A stretch of DNA of 36,409 nt from contig JAOZSB010000007.1 in assembly GCA_029939895.1 (NCBI GenBank), positions 1 through 36,409 on the forward strand. The letters are read 5' to 3'. Every line of letters begins with the position of its first letter. Position 1 is the first letter of the stretch. Position numbers and translations under genes: made by a program. The notes below the pieces were generated by a model. It did not search any database. It saw only the letters and a program-made list of their open reading frames with translations, and was not told the DNA's origin. This document shows positions 25,466 through 33,616 of the stretch, piece by piece. The DNA is from Desulfobacterales bacterium (GTDB lineage Bacteria > Desulfobacterota > Desulfobacteria > Desulfobacterales > JAOZSB01).

Positions 25466-25495
25466 CCGATATCTGGATATAAAATCTAATATCGG
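25466..25495 (+). terminator. Candidate terminator after the soluble hybrid kinase
   Basis: CCGATAT (25466-25472) and ATATCGG (25489-25495) form a perfect 7-bp stem with a 16-base loop, followed by AAATTTTT. A neighbouring 6-bp dyad, TAGGTT (25441-25446) with AACCTA (25460-25465), abuts it. It lies about 130 bases past the stop, and the stem is only moderately stable. Confidence 0.4.
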
Positions 25496-25581
25496 AAATT
25501 TTTGTCAACTTTTCGACCTGTCCGACCAAACGGACCACGCCAGCAAACCGTTATGATAACTTAACTTTTTCAGGAACAAGC

Positions 25582-26433
25582 ATGAAACATCTACAAAAAC
25601 TTAAAAAAAACAGCCCCCCTGAGATTTTTTTGACCTGTGTTGTTATCCTGCTTGTCCTGCTGTTGCCTGTCAGGGGATTTTGCGCTGATACTGTAAATGT
25701 TTGCGATGATATTGCACTGTGGCCCCCATTTATATACTATAAAATTGTTGACGGCAAGCCAGACAAGACCAAAATAACCGGAGCTACCGTTGATTTTTTA
25801 GATGCAATATTTAAAGAAATTAATATGCAGCATACCTTAACGCTTCTTCCCTGGAAACAGTGCCTCAGGCAAGTGGAACTATTTGACCGGGCCGGCAGAT
25901 ATGAAGTGTTTGTTGATGGCAGTTATACTGCTGAGCGTGCAAAAAGCTACTACCTGTCACCCCCTTTGTACAGAACAAATATTGGTGTATTCTATTCCAA
26001 AAAAAAGTTCCCGAACACTCCCCCCATCACCCAGGCCAGCGATTTGAACAAATATCGCCTGTGCGGAACCTTTGGGTATAACTTTCAACCCTTTATTGCT
26101 GCGGGTTTAGATGCTGAAATAAACACGACAGGAAAAACAAATCCAACCAATTTTATGCTGTTGACCAAGCAGCGTTATGATTTTTTTCTAAGCGCAATCC
26201 AACCGATCTATGGCGGGCATTTAACAGGCCTGTACGTAATCCCGGATGAAATTGCAAGCATGCCTGTACCAGGAGTTAAAAAGTTCACTTTCTACCTTTT
26301 TGTTTCCAAAACTTCCCCCCGCGCCCTTGAACTCTCCTCAAAAATCAACCAGGCTGTTATAAAACTTCACGAAACTGGTGTATCAAACGCTATCTTTAAA
26401 AAATATCTGCCAGGAGGAACCAGCCTGGAATAA
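25582..26433 (+). CDS. Periplasmic solute-binding-like protein next to a dCache kinase
   Basis: The 283-residue protein has a signal peptide (about 1-35; strongly hydrophobic IFLTCVVILLVLLLPV, cut near FCA|DT). A family 3 solute-binding-like fold follows, with the opening VNVCDDIALWPPFIYY, GATVDFLDAIFKEI, LLPWKQCLRQVE and DGSYTAERAKSYYLSPPLY. It is translated 32 bases upstream of a dCache-type sensor kinase on the same strand and is probably co-transcribed with it, with no permease or ATPase nearby. I infer a sensing rather than an uptake role. The start is the ATG at 25582 with AGGAA upstream. Confidence 0.83.
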   Translation: MKHLQKLKKNSPPEIFLTCVVILLVLLLPVRGFCADTVNVCDDIALWPPFIYYKIVDGKPDKTKITGATVDFLDAIFKEINMQHTLTLLPWKQCLRQVELFDRAGRYEVFVDGSYTAERAKSYYLSPPLYRTNIGVFYSKKKFPNTPPITQASDLNKYRLCGTFGYNFQPFIAAGLDAEINTTGKTNPTNFMLLTKQRYDFFLSAIQPIYGGHLTGLYVIPDEIASMPVPGVKKFTFYLFVSKTSPRALELSSKINQAVIKLHETGVSNAIFKKYLPGGTSLE

Positions 26434-26465
26434 AACTTAATCAATCAAATACAGGAATAGCTGCC

Positions 26466-28721
26466 GTGAATAAAAAAGATTTTAACGAAATTGATGCCAC
26501 AAAAAAGGTATTGAATTACTTTTTTATGATTTTTTTGTTTATTGGAACCATCCTTTCCGGCATAATTGTCATGCTTTTTAATATACAGTCAAAGGATTTT
26601 CTGGAGCGGCTGAAACACGAAGAGAAAGTAAACCTCAAGCAGCAGCAATCCCTTGTCACAAGCAGTCTCCATTCAATAGTTTCCGATCTCCTGTTTTTAT
26701 CAAACCAAAATGAATTGCAGCAGCTTATAAATAACGGTGATGATGATAATTCAGCAGTATACAAAGAATGGATTGCCAAAGAATACCTTGTATTAAGCCG
26801 GGAAAAACACATTTATGACCAGATCAGGTTTCTTGATGAAACTGGAATGGAAGTAGTAAGGGTTAACTTTAACAATGGAAATCCTGCAATTGTCAAACCT
26901 GAAAAATTGCAATCCAAGGGCAACAGGTACTACTTCACCGATGCCTTTGCACTTGGCCCGAATAAAATCTTTGTTTCACCCCTGGATCTTAATGTTGAAA
27001 AAGGCAAAATTGAACAACCCCTCAAGCCCATGATCCGCTTTGCCATACCTGTTTTTGATAACAAAAATCAAAAAAGAGGGATAATACTTCTCAATTATCT
27101 GGCTGACAATTTAATTGATTCTCTCAAAATGGCCTCAAAAACATCAAGGGGCAGCATAATGCTTGTGAATTCCGATAGCTATTGGCTTTGCAGCCCTGAG
27201 ATAGAAGATGAATGGGGCTTTATGATGAAGGATAGAAAAGAAAAAAAGTTTTCCAATATATACTCCCCTGCATGGAGCAAGATATTGCCTTCACAGGCGA
27301 CTCAGATTTTAGATAAAAATGGATTATTTACTTCTGCAACTGTATACCCCTTGAGGGATAGCTTAAGAGGTAATGTAAATGATACCCTGGTGCTGAATGA
27401 AAGCGACATCAGCAGCAATTACTTCTGGAAAGTCATATCACATATTCCGCAAACGGCCCTGGTTGACGGAACAGCAAAACATTCTGGCAATGCATTCATT
27501 CTGGCAGCATTACTGTTTATTTTAGCATCTTTTCCATCATGGATCATCGCAAAGTTCGTTGTTAAGCGCAATATGCACACCATACGCCAGCAGCAGCGCG
27601 CAGACAAGCTCGAAGCACTGGTAAAAGCAAGAACCCTGGAGCTGGATGCTGCAAATAAAGATTTGAAAGCAGCAAATATATTAGCAGAAAAAGCACAGCT
27701 CGCTGCCGAGGGTTCAAATAAAGCAAAAAGTGATTTTTTAATGAACATGGGCCATGAACTCAGAACCCCCTTAAACGGCGCAATCGCAGCCGCGGAATTG
27801 ATTTCAATGGTCGCATCTGACGAGGAACTCGAAGAGCTTCAAACTATCATCAAAAACTCAGGCTACTCCCTGTTGAAAACCATTGAACAGATACTTGAAT
27901 ATACAAAATCCAAAGATGGCGACCTTAAACTTGAAGATTTACCCTTTCGCCTGGACAAGGCCCTGACAAAGATTTCAAGAGAGTTCTTTTATAAGGGACA
28001 GAATATAGGTATAAAAAACACTATTAAAATTACTTCTGAAAATATCCCCAATAAACTCATTGGCGATGAAGACCGGATAATTGAAATACTGGATCATCTT
28101 TTGCTCAATGCTGCAAAGTTTACTACAAATCCTCCTGAGTCGGCCCTGGCAATTGCTGCACTGGAAACATCAAAGGACAGCACAGTACTGCAATTTTCCC
28201 TGACTGATAATGGGATTGGTATTGCCCAGGAAAATTTTGAATCAATCTTTGAACCATTTTCCCAGGCTGATACGTCAAGCTCCCGTGAATACGATGGCGT
28301 AGGAGTCGGGCTTTCAATATGCAGGCAATTTGTAGAAATAATGGGAGGCGCGATTTCCGTTGAAAGTGAACCTGGCAGTGGCAGTACTTTTATTTTTACC
28401 CTGCACCTGAAACGGCAGGAACCTGATGAAGCTTTTAACTTTGAACTGATAAAAGCTGATGAAACAGCCCCGGACTCTGAGGCCGAAACCGAGTCGCTGG
28501 CTGAACCTGAACTTGACAAGGTTTCACCTGTAATTAACAATCTGCTCAAGGCTTTTTCAGAATCTGATCCCCAGGGCATTAAGACATATTTGGAAGAAAT
28601 TAGAATATTTAATTTACCATATCGATCTAAACTCTTGCAAAGTGTAGACAACTACGAGTATGATGAAGCCGAAGCAATTTTGAAAGAAATTGCAGCAACA
28701 ATCGGGTTAAAGATTCAGTAA
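26466..28721 (+). CDS. dCache-type sensor histidine kinase
   Basis: The 751-residue protein starts at GTG 26466, with AGGAA about 9 bases before it. It has a membrane helix (about 17-39), a periplasmic dCache-like domain (about 40-335, including QIRFLDETGMEVVRVN and a FAIPVFD segment), a second helix (about 342-364) and a coiled coil. The HisKA has His430 (MGHELRTPLNG) and the HATPase has N box LLNAAKFT, G1 DNGIGIA and G2 GVGVGLS. The C-terminus is not a receiver but an acidic linker and a helical segment (about 685-751) matching the end of the kinase at 17530-20124. The core of these two kinases is near-collinear while the sensor parts are unrelated. The gene upstream encodes a solute-binding-like protein, a plausible ligand-presenting partner. 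Confidence 0.88.
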   Translation: MNKKDFNEIDATKKVLNYFFMIFLFIGTILSGIIVMLFNIQSKDFLERLKHEEKVNLKQQQSLVTSSLHSIVSDLLFLSNQNELQQLINNGDDDNSAVYKEWIAKEYLVLSREKHIYDQIRFLDETGMEVVRVNFNNGNPAIVKPEKLQSKGNRYYFTDAFALGPNKIFVSPLDLNVEKGKIEQPLKPMIRFAIPVFDNKNQKRGIILLNYLADNLIDSLKMASKTSRGSIMLVNSDSYWLCSPEIEDEWGFMMKDRKEKKFSNIYSPAWSKILPSQATQILDKNGLFTSATVYPLRDSLRGNVNDTLVLNESDISSNYFWKVISHIPQTALVDGTAKHSGNAFILAALLFILASFPSWIIAKFVVKRNMHTIRQQQRADKLEALVKARTLELDAANKDLKAANILAEKAQLAAEGSNKAKSDFLMNMGHELRTPLNGAIAAAELISMVASDEELEELQTIIKNSGYSLLKTIEQILEYTKSKDGDLKLEDLPFRLDKALTKISREFFYKGQNIGIKNTIKITSENIPNKLIGDEDRIIEILDHLLLNAAKFTTNPPESALAIAALETSKDSTVLQFSLTDNGIGIAQENFESIFEPFSQADTSSSREYDGVGVGLSICRQFVEIMGGAISVESEPGSGSTFIFTLHLKRQEPDEAFNFELIKADETAPDSEAETESLAEPELDKVSPVINNLLKAFSESDPQGIKTYLEEIRIFNLPYRSKLLQSVDNYEYDEAEAILKEIAATIGLKIQ

Positions 28722-28799
28722 AACAGTCAGCCAGGGAACAATCCGTATCTGTCCGCTCATAATTGAGAGGCTGATGAAAAAGGGGATTGAACATTTCAA

Positions 28800-29426
28800 A
28801 TGGATTCAGAAAAACAAATCAGTGACTATACTCCAAAGCCACGTGTGCTTGGTATCTGCGGCAGCCCCAGAAAAAACGGTAACTCAGACATTCTTTTGGA
28901 TCATGTTCTAAAAGGCACAATGGAACATGGAATTGCAACGGACAAGGTTGCATTGCGTAACTTGCAGTTTAAGGGATGCATAGGGTGCGAGTGCTGCAGA
29001 AAGGATAAAATCTGCACGGGATTGCCCGATGATATGTCTGAAGTTTATCCAAAAATTATTGAGTCCCAGGGGCTGGTACTTGTCTCCCCAACCCACAACT
29101 ATAATATTACCTCATGGATGAAAGCTTTTATTGACCGCCTCTATTGCTTTTATAACTTTGAGGATAATCGACCCAGGGGCTGGTCAAGTCAAATAGAAAA
29201 CCAGGGACGCAAAGCCGTTCTGGTGGCAGTGTGCGAGCAGGTAGACAGGCATGACATGGGATTCACCCTTGAAGCCATGCGCCTCCCAATCGAAGCACTT
29301 GGATATGAAGTAATCGAAGAACTGCCTGTATTCGGCATCTTTGATAAAGCTAAAGTTAAGGAACAAAACGATGTATTAGCCTCAGCAATAAGCCATGGTG
29401 TAAAACTGGCCAAATCTTTTCTTTGA
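28800..29426 (+). CDS. Iron-sulfur flavoprotein, NADPH-dependent FMN reductase family
   Basis: The 208-residue protein has a flavodoxin-like fold. The N-terminal GICGSPRKNGNSD phosphate loop (about 18-30) binds FMN, and SPTHNYNITSWMKAFIDR is the second flavin-contact region. A compact cysteine motif C60-x2-C63-x2-C66-x5-C72 (plus C65) matches the [4Fe-4S] site of archaeal and anaerobe iron-sulfur flavoproteins. It is cytosolic. The electron partners and substrate are unknown; oxygen or peroxide protection has been suggested for the family. It lies between the dCache kinase (78-base gap) and the diguanylate cyclase (39-base gap). AGGGGA is 13 bases before the ATG, a rather long spacing. Confidence 0.87.
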   Translation: MDSEKQISDYTPKPRVLGICGSPRKNGNSDILLDHVLKGTMEHGIATDKVALRNLQFKGCIGCECCRKDKICTGLPDDMSEVYPKIIESQGLVLVSPTHNYNITSWMKAFIDRLYCFYNFEDNRPRGWSSQIENQGRKAVLVAVCEQVDRHDMGFTLEAMRLPIEALGYEVIEELPVFGIFDKAKVKEQNDVLASAISHGVKLAKSFL

Positions 29427-29465
29427 TTGTGTTGATGCTATATATGAGTATTTGAAATTTTATAA

Positions 29466-31052
29466 ATGCAAGCCAATAAAACCAATAAGACCCAAAAGCA
29501 AATGCTGGCCCGTTTTCTCGGTGCCACCCTGCTGCCCATCCTCCTTCTGGGCATAACCATATCATACGGCATATTAAGCCTGAACGAGCAGCATTCCTTC
29601 GCCCAAAAAGAGGTCAAGGGAACCTTTGGTGTTCACCTTTTATTTAAAACAATGTCAGATATTCAGGAGCTTAGAGGGATCTCCCAGATTTTGTTATGGG
29701 ACAATAATTCAAAGATGGCCTCCCATGCAGCAGCTATAAAAAAACGGCTGGAAATCCGCCTGACTTCCCCAAAATGGAAAAACCTGTGTAAAGAATTTGG
29801 CATTTTCCAGGATGTTTCAAAAAATTATTCTGAGTTGCAAAATCTCTATAATTCAAAAGAAATTAAAAGTTCTGCTGACATTACTTACACAAAATTTGAT
29901 AGATACACAAAACTCATTGAAGAGCTGCGCCGCACCATTCACCTTGTTTCAGACCGTTCAAACCTCATACTTGACCCGGAACTTGATACTTACTATTTGA
30001 TGGAAATTGCAGTAAAACAGATCCCGGACATAAGCGAAGCATTTGCCATAATTCGTGGTATTGGAAGCGGGATGATAGCCCATGACAGCCCTGGAAATAA
30101 AGACAGGGCATTGTGTTTTGAAAAACTGCTCCTTATAAAAGCACAGCTAAAAGAATTTAATCACGTTGTTGCAACCATAAGCAATGAGGCCCCGGAATTA
30201 CAGGCAGAGATTAAAGCCACCCGTGCAAAATACAGCCCGCCATTAGAGTCCTTTATTGCAACCTGCGACTCCCTTGGTAAAGGGAAAGAAATCAACATGT
30301 CGGCTGAGCTTTTTTTTCAGCTCGGATCACAATCCGTGGGTATTTGGTGCAAAATCCACGAGACCACTATTTTAGAATTACGTCAGCGTCTGGAAACCCG
30401 CCTCACCAGCCTGAGACAAAAAATGATCATAACAATCCTGTTTGCAGTTATTACTATCGGGTTTGTCTTTTATTTTTCATTATCATACTTTTTAAAACTC
30501 CAGCAATCCTTCTGCGACCTTGAAAAAACTTCAATTACCGATCCCCTTACCGGATTAAATAATCGTCGATACCTTGATTTTATTTTTGAAAATGAAATCA
30601 TGCGATCCCAGAGGGATAGCAAAGGCGTTGCCTTTGGACTCATGGACATTGATTTTTTTAAGCCATACAATGACACCTATGGTCACCAGATGGGCGACAT
30701 TGCTTTGCAGAAAGTTGCCCATGCATTCAGGATGTCCCTGCCCAGAGCTGGAGATTTTATCTTTAGATACGGAGGGGAAGAATTTTGTTTTCTAATAAAC
30801 TCTACTTCAAAAGAAGATGTAATCAGGATTGGAGAACGTATCAGGGCGGACATAGAGGCGCTTGGCATTGAGCATCGTAATAGTAAAGTAAAGCCTGTTA
30901 TTACAATTTCCATTGGCATTATTTTTGTTGAAAAAGTCTCTGGTGAAACTCTTGACACCATGATAAAACAGGCAGATGACTTACTGTACCTGGCCAAGGA
31001 GCAGGGACGTAATCGCTGCATTGTGTCAACAATACCACCCAAAACCACATAA
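29466..31052 (+). CDS. Membrane-bound diguanylate cyclase (GGEEF)
   Basis: The 528-residue protein has a membrane helix (about 16-38) and a long helical periplasmic domain (about 40-318), of the four-helix type seen in some chemoreceptors and containing a SNLILDPELDTYYLM signature. A second helix (about 320-343) is followed by a GGDEF domain (about 355-525). The active site is GGEEF (436-440), and the metal-binding Asp lies in MDIDFFK (D394). The product-inhibition I-site RxxD (R427-A-G-D430) sits five residues before GGEEF. It should make c-di-GMP and be feedback-inhibited. It is the only evident cyclase in the window, opposite the HD-GYP enzyme. The ATG at 29466 lacks a good ribosome site; coupling to the flavoprotein gene is possible. 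Confidence 0.92.
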   Translation: MQANKTNKTQKQMLARFLGATLLPILLLGITISYGILSLNEQHSFAQKEVKGTFGVHLLFKTMSDIQELRGISQILLWDNNSKMASHAAAIKKRLEIRLTSPKWKNLCKEFGIFQDVSKNYSELQNLYNSKEIKSSADITYTKFDRYTKLIEELRRTIHLVSDRSNLILDPELDTYYLMEIAVKQIPDISEAFAIIRGIGSGMIAHDSPGNKDRALCFEKLLLIKAQLKEFNHVVATISNEAPELQAEIKATRAKYSPPLESFIATCDSLGKGKEINMSAELFFQLGSQSVGIWCKIHETTILELRQRLETRLTSLRQKMIITILFAVITIGFVFYFSLSYFLKLQQSFCDLEKTSITDPLTGLNNRRYLDFIFENEIMRSQRDSKGVAFGLMDIDFFKPYNDTYGHQMGDIALQKVAHAFRMSLPRAGDFIFRYGGEEFCFLINSTSKEDVIRIGERIRADIEALGIEHRNSKVKPVITISIGIIFVEKVSGETLDTMIKQADDLLYLAKEQGRNRCIVSTIPPKTT

Positions 31053-31122
31053 TTAGAGCAACTATTAGTCTTTATTTTTACTACTCACTTTCTGTTATAT
31101 CTATTTATTCATAAAGATTTTT

Positions 31123-31152
31123 TTGACAATCCCACATGAAAACTGGTATTGT
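31123..31152 (+). promoter_or_regulatory. Sigma-70-like promoter of the heme-sensor kinase gene
   Basis: TTGACA (31123-31128) and TATTGT (31147-31152) are separated by 18 bases. RNA would start near 31159, giving a leader of about 87 bases before the ATG at 31246. The -35 is perfect. Confidence 0.45.
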
Positions 31153-31245
31153 TTTATGTTTAGAGATTTCTCATAATATGGTGTCAATCTCATTTAACAT
31201 GACCCAGAAAAATAAAAATGCCTTGATGCTTCGAAAGAAACAGCT

Positions 31246-33558
31246 ATGATACAAAAACCGATTACCATTCGCACCCATTCGATTGCTGCTGTTGTGTGGT
31301 TTTTATTTTTGAGCTTGTCTTTATTTTTAAACATACAAAACGAGAAATCCGATGCAGCAGAGTCTGCCCGCATCATGGCGCATACTGCATTTGAAAAAGA
31401 TGTGCTGTACAGGCGCTGGAATGCCAAACATGGCGGTGTTTATGCCAGGGTTACTGAGCTGACCCAGCCCAACCCCTACCTTAATACGCTTGAGCGAGAA
31501 ATAATAACACCTTCAAACAAAACCCTGACCAAGATCAACCCGGCATTTATGACCCGACAGGTTCATGAATTAGGAAAAGACACCCTGGGGGTTGTGGGAC
31601 ACATTACCAGCCTTAATCCAATCCGCCCTGAAAATGCACCGGTTCCCTGGGAGGCCGAAGCACTCAAGCTCCTGGAAACCGGAATACCTGAATTTACTTC
31701 CATTGAAAACGTGCAGGGTGAAAAATATTTTCGATTCCTTCGCCCCCTGCTTACAGAACAAGGATGCCTCTCGTGCCATGCTGTCCAGGGATACAAGGTC
31801 GGGGACATACGAGGCGGCATCAGCATTTCCGTGCCAATGAAACCCTTTAACGATATGGCCAAAAAACATATTACTTTGCTTTCTGTCATCCATGGTATTC
31901 TTTTTTTCCTGGGACTTGCAGCTCTACGGTTTGCTGCTTTTCATATACGCATGCAAATCGAAGTACGAGAAAAAACAGAAACCCAATTGCAAACCAGCGA
32001 GGAAAGGCATCGCCTGTTTTTTGAAAACACTCCCATTGGAATGGTGCATTACAACAGCGATGGAATAATCACAGAAGTCAATGAAGCCATACTCAAAACA
32101 TTTGGCTCATCCCGTGAAAAGGTTCTGGGATTTGATATCAGGGATGTTCCCAGTGGTGATTTTGCAGAAACAATTTTAAAATCATTAAAGGGCCAGTTTG
32201 CACATTTTGAAGGTGAATACACCTCTGTTACAGGCAAAAAAACCTCCTACATTAAAGCAAGCATTATTCCAATTTTAAAAAATGGGAAAATGATATTAGG
32301 CGTTGGGCTTGTTGAGGACATCACTGAACACAGGCTGGCCCAGGAAGAATTAAGACTAAAGGAGTACCAGCTCCAGAGATCCCAGAAAATGGAAACCGTT
32401 GGAATTCTTGCTGGTGGTGTGGCGCATGAATTTAATAATCTTTTATATATTATTTCCGGCAACACCCAGCTCCTGCTTGACGATGCAACCCCTGGATCAA
32501 AAGAAATGCTCCAGGCAATTTTTCAGTCAACACAAAGGGGTGCAGACCTGGTTAAACAGCTCATGGCATTCAGCCGCAAAACAGAAATCCTCCTGAATAC
32601 TACTTTCCTCAATGATGAAATACAAAAAATCATGCGGATGCTTGACCGTGTTTTACCCCGCATGATTGACACAAAACTTGATCTTGATGAAAATTTATTT
32701 TCCATAAAGGCAGATGGCGGGCAAATTGAACAGGTTGTAATGAATGTGTGCATAAATGCAAGGGATGCAATGCCCGACGGTGGAACCCTTACCATAAAAA
32801 CCGAAAATGGTTTCTTTGATGAAGCACTTTACAACAGCCCCTCCAGCCATTCGCCAGATTTCAAGATAGGGCTGGATTCAGCCATGTCAACCGGCTTAAA
32901 AACAGGCCGTTGCGTTATTCTTACTATTTCAGACACAGGCACTGGAATGGACAGTAAAACCCAGGAACATATTTTTGATCCATTTTTTACTACAAAAGAA
33001 ATTGGCAAGGGAACAGGGTTGGGCCTTTCTGTTATCTATGGCATCATACAGAGTCATGGCGGGTATATTGCCTGTGAAAGCCAGCCTGACGAAGGAACAA
33101 CATTCAAAATTTATTTCCCCTTTGTCGCTGAGGAGCAGCTTGTGCCAACCCTGGACAGTGATGCGGCAAACCGTGCATCAAAGGGAACAGAAACAATATT
33201 GCTTGTTGATGATGAAAAAGATGTAATCAATATAACAAGGGCGATGCTGTCGAAGCTTGGCTACGATGTTATTACTGCGGACAGCGGAGAATCTGCTTTT
33301 GGAATTTACCTTGAAAAATATTTGCAGATTGACCTTGTCGTGATTGATCTGGGCATGCCGGGGATGGGTGGAAGAAAATGCATTGAAAAACTGTTGTACT
33401 TTAACTCAAAAGCAAAAATTCTTGTTGCCACTGGATACTTGGAAGAAAGCCTTATTAAAGACATTAAAAACCTTGGTGCAAAGGGATATGTTGCCAAGCC
33501 CTTTACAGCAGCCAACGCTTCACGGGCTATTCGAGAAATTTTAGACAAGGATGAATAG
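31246..33558 (+). CDS. Hybrid histidine kinase with heme-binding Tll0287-like sensor
   Basis: The 770-residue protein has a membrane helix (about 12-30), a periplasmic DUF3365/Tll0287-like domain (about 40-205), a second helix (about 210-232), a PAS domain (about 250-365), HisKA with His394 (GGVAHEFNNLL), HATPase (NARDAMPDGG, DTGTGM, GTGLGLS) and a receiver (about 650-770, phospho-Asp near 701). The sensor carries a c-type heme motif C174-L-S-C177-H178 within EQGCLSCHAVQGYKVGDIRGG, typical of heme-bearing members. Covalent periplasmic heme suggests redox or gas (NO, CO, O2) sensing. The core is paralogous to the soluble kinase at 23272-25338. No DNA-binding response regulator adjoins it, so output passes through the attached receiver or elsewhere. 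Confidence 0.9.
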   Translation: MIQKPITIRTHSIAAVVWFLFLSLSLFLNIQNEKSDAAESARIMAHTAFEKDVLYRRWNAKHGGVYARVTELTQPNPYLNTLEREIITPSNKTLTKINPAFMTRQVHELGKDTLGVVGHITSLNPIRPENAPVPWEAEALKLLETGIPEFTSIENVQGEKYFRFLRPLLTEQGCLSCHAVQGYKVGDIRGGISISVPMKPFNDMAKKHITLLSVIHGILFFLGLAALRFAAFHIRMQIEVREKTETQLQTSEERHRLFFENTPIGMVHYNSDGIITEVNEAILKTFGSSREKVLGFDIRDVPSGDFAETILKSLKGQFAHFEGEYTSVTGKKTSYIKASIIPILKNGKMILGVGLVEDITEHRLAQEELRLKEYQLQRSQKMETVGILAGGVAHEFNNLLYIISGNTQLLLDDATPGSKEMLQAIFQSTQRGADLVKQLMAFSRKTEILLNTTFLNDEIQKIMRMLDRVLPRMIDTKLDLDENLFSIKADGGQIEQVVMNVCINARDAMPDGGTLTIKTENGFFDEALYNSPSSHSPDFKIGLDSAMSTGLKTGRCVILTISDTGTGMDSKTQEHIFDPFFTTKEIGKGTGLGLSVIYGIIQSHGGYIACESQPDEGTTFKIYFPFVAEEQLVPTLDSDAANRASKGTETILLVDDEKDVINITRAMLSKLGYDVITADSGESAFGIYLEKYLQIDLVVIDLGMPGMGGRKCIEKLLYFNSKAKILVATGYLEESLIKDIKNLGAKGYVAKPFTAANASRAIREILDKDE

Positions 33559-33582
33559 TTCCCGTAATAAAAAACTTGACCT

Positions 33583-33610
33583 TTTACAATTTATTCTAAT
33601 GTGGTACAAT
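33583..33610 (+). promoter_or_regulatory. Promoter abutting the rsmE start codon
   Basis: TTTACA (33583-33588) and TACAAT (33605-33610) are 16 bases apart. The -10 box ends only 6 bases before the rsmE ATG (33617), so a start site 6-8 bases downstream would fall on or next to the ATG. Confidence 0.4.
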
Positions 33611-33616
33611 TAAAAG

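Noticed and set aside
25550-25560. GTTATGATAAC palindrome upstream of the solute-binding protein as an operator
   Set aside because: Short, AT-rich and without a second copy; chance is likely.
16719-26433. ABC uptake operons
   Set aside because: No permease or ATPase genes accompany any of the three solute-binding-like proteins in the window.
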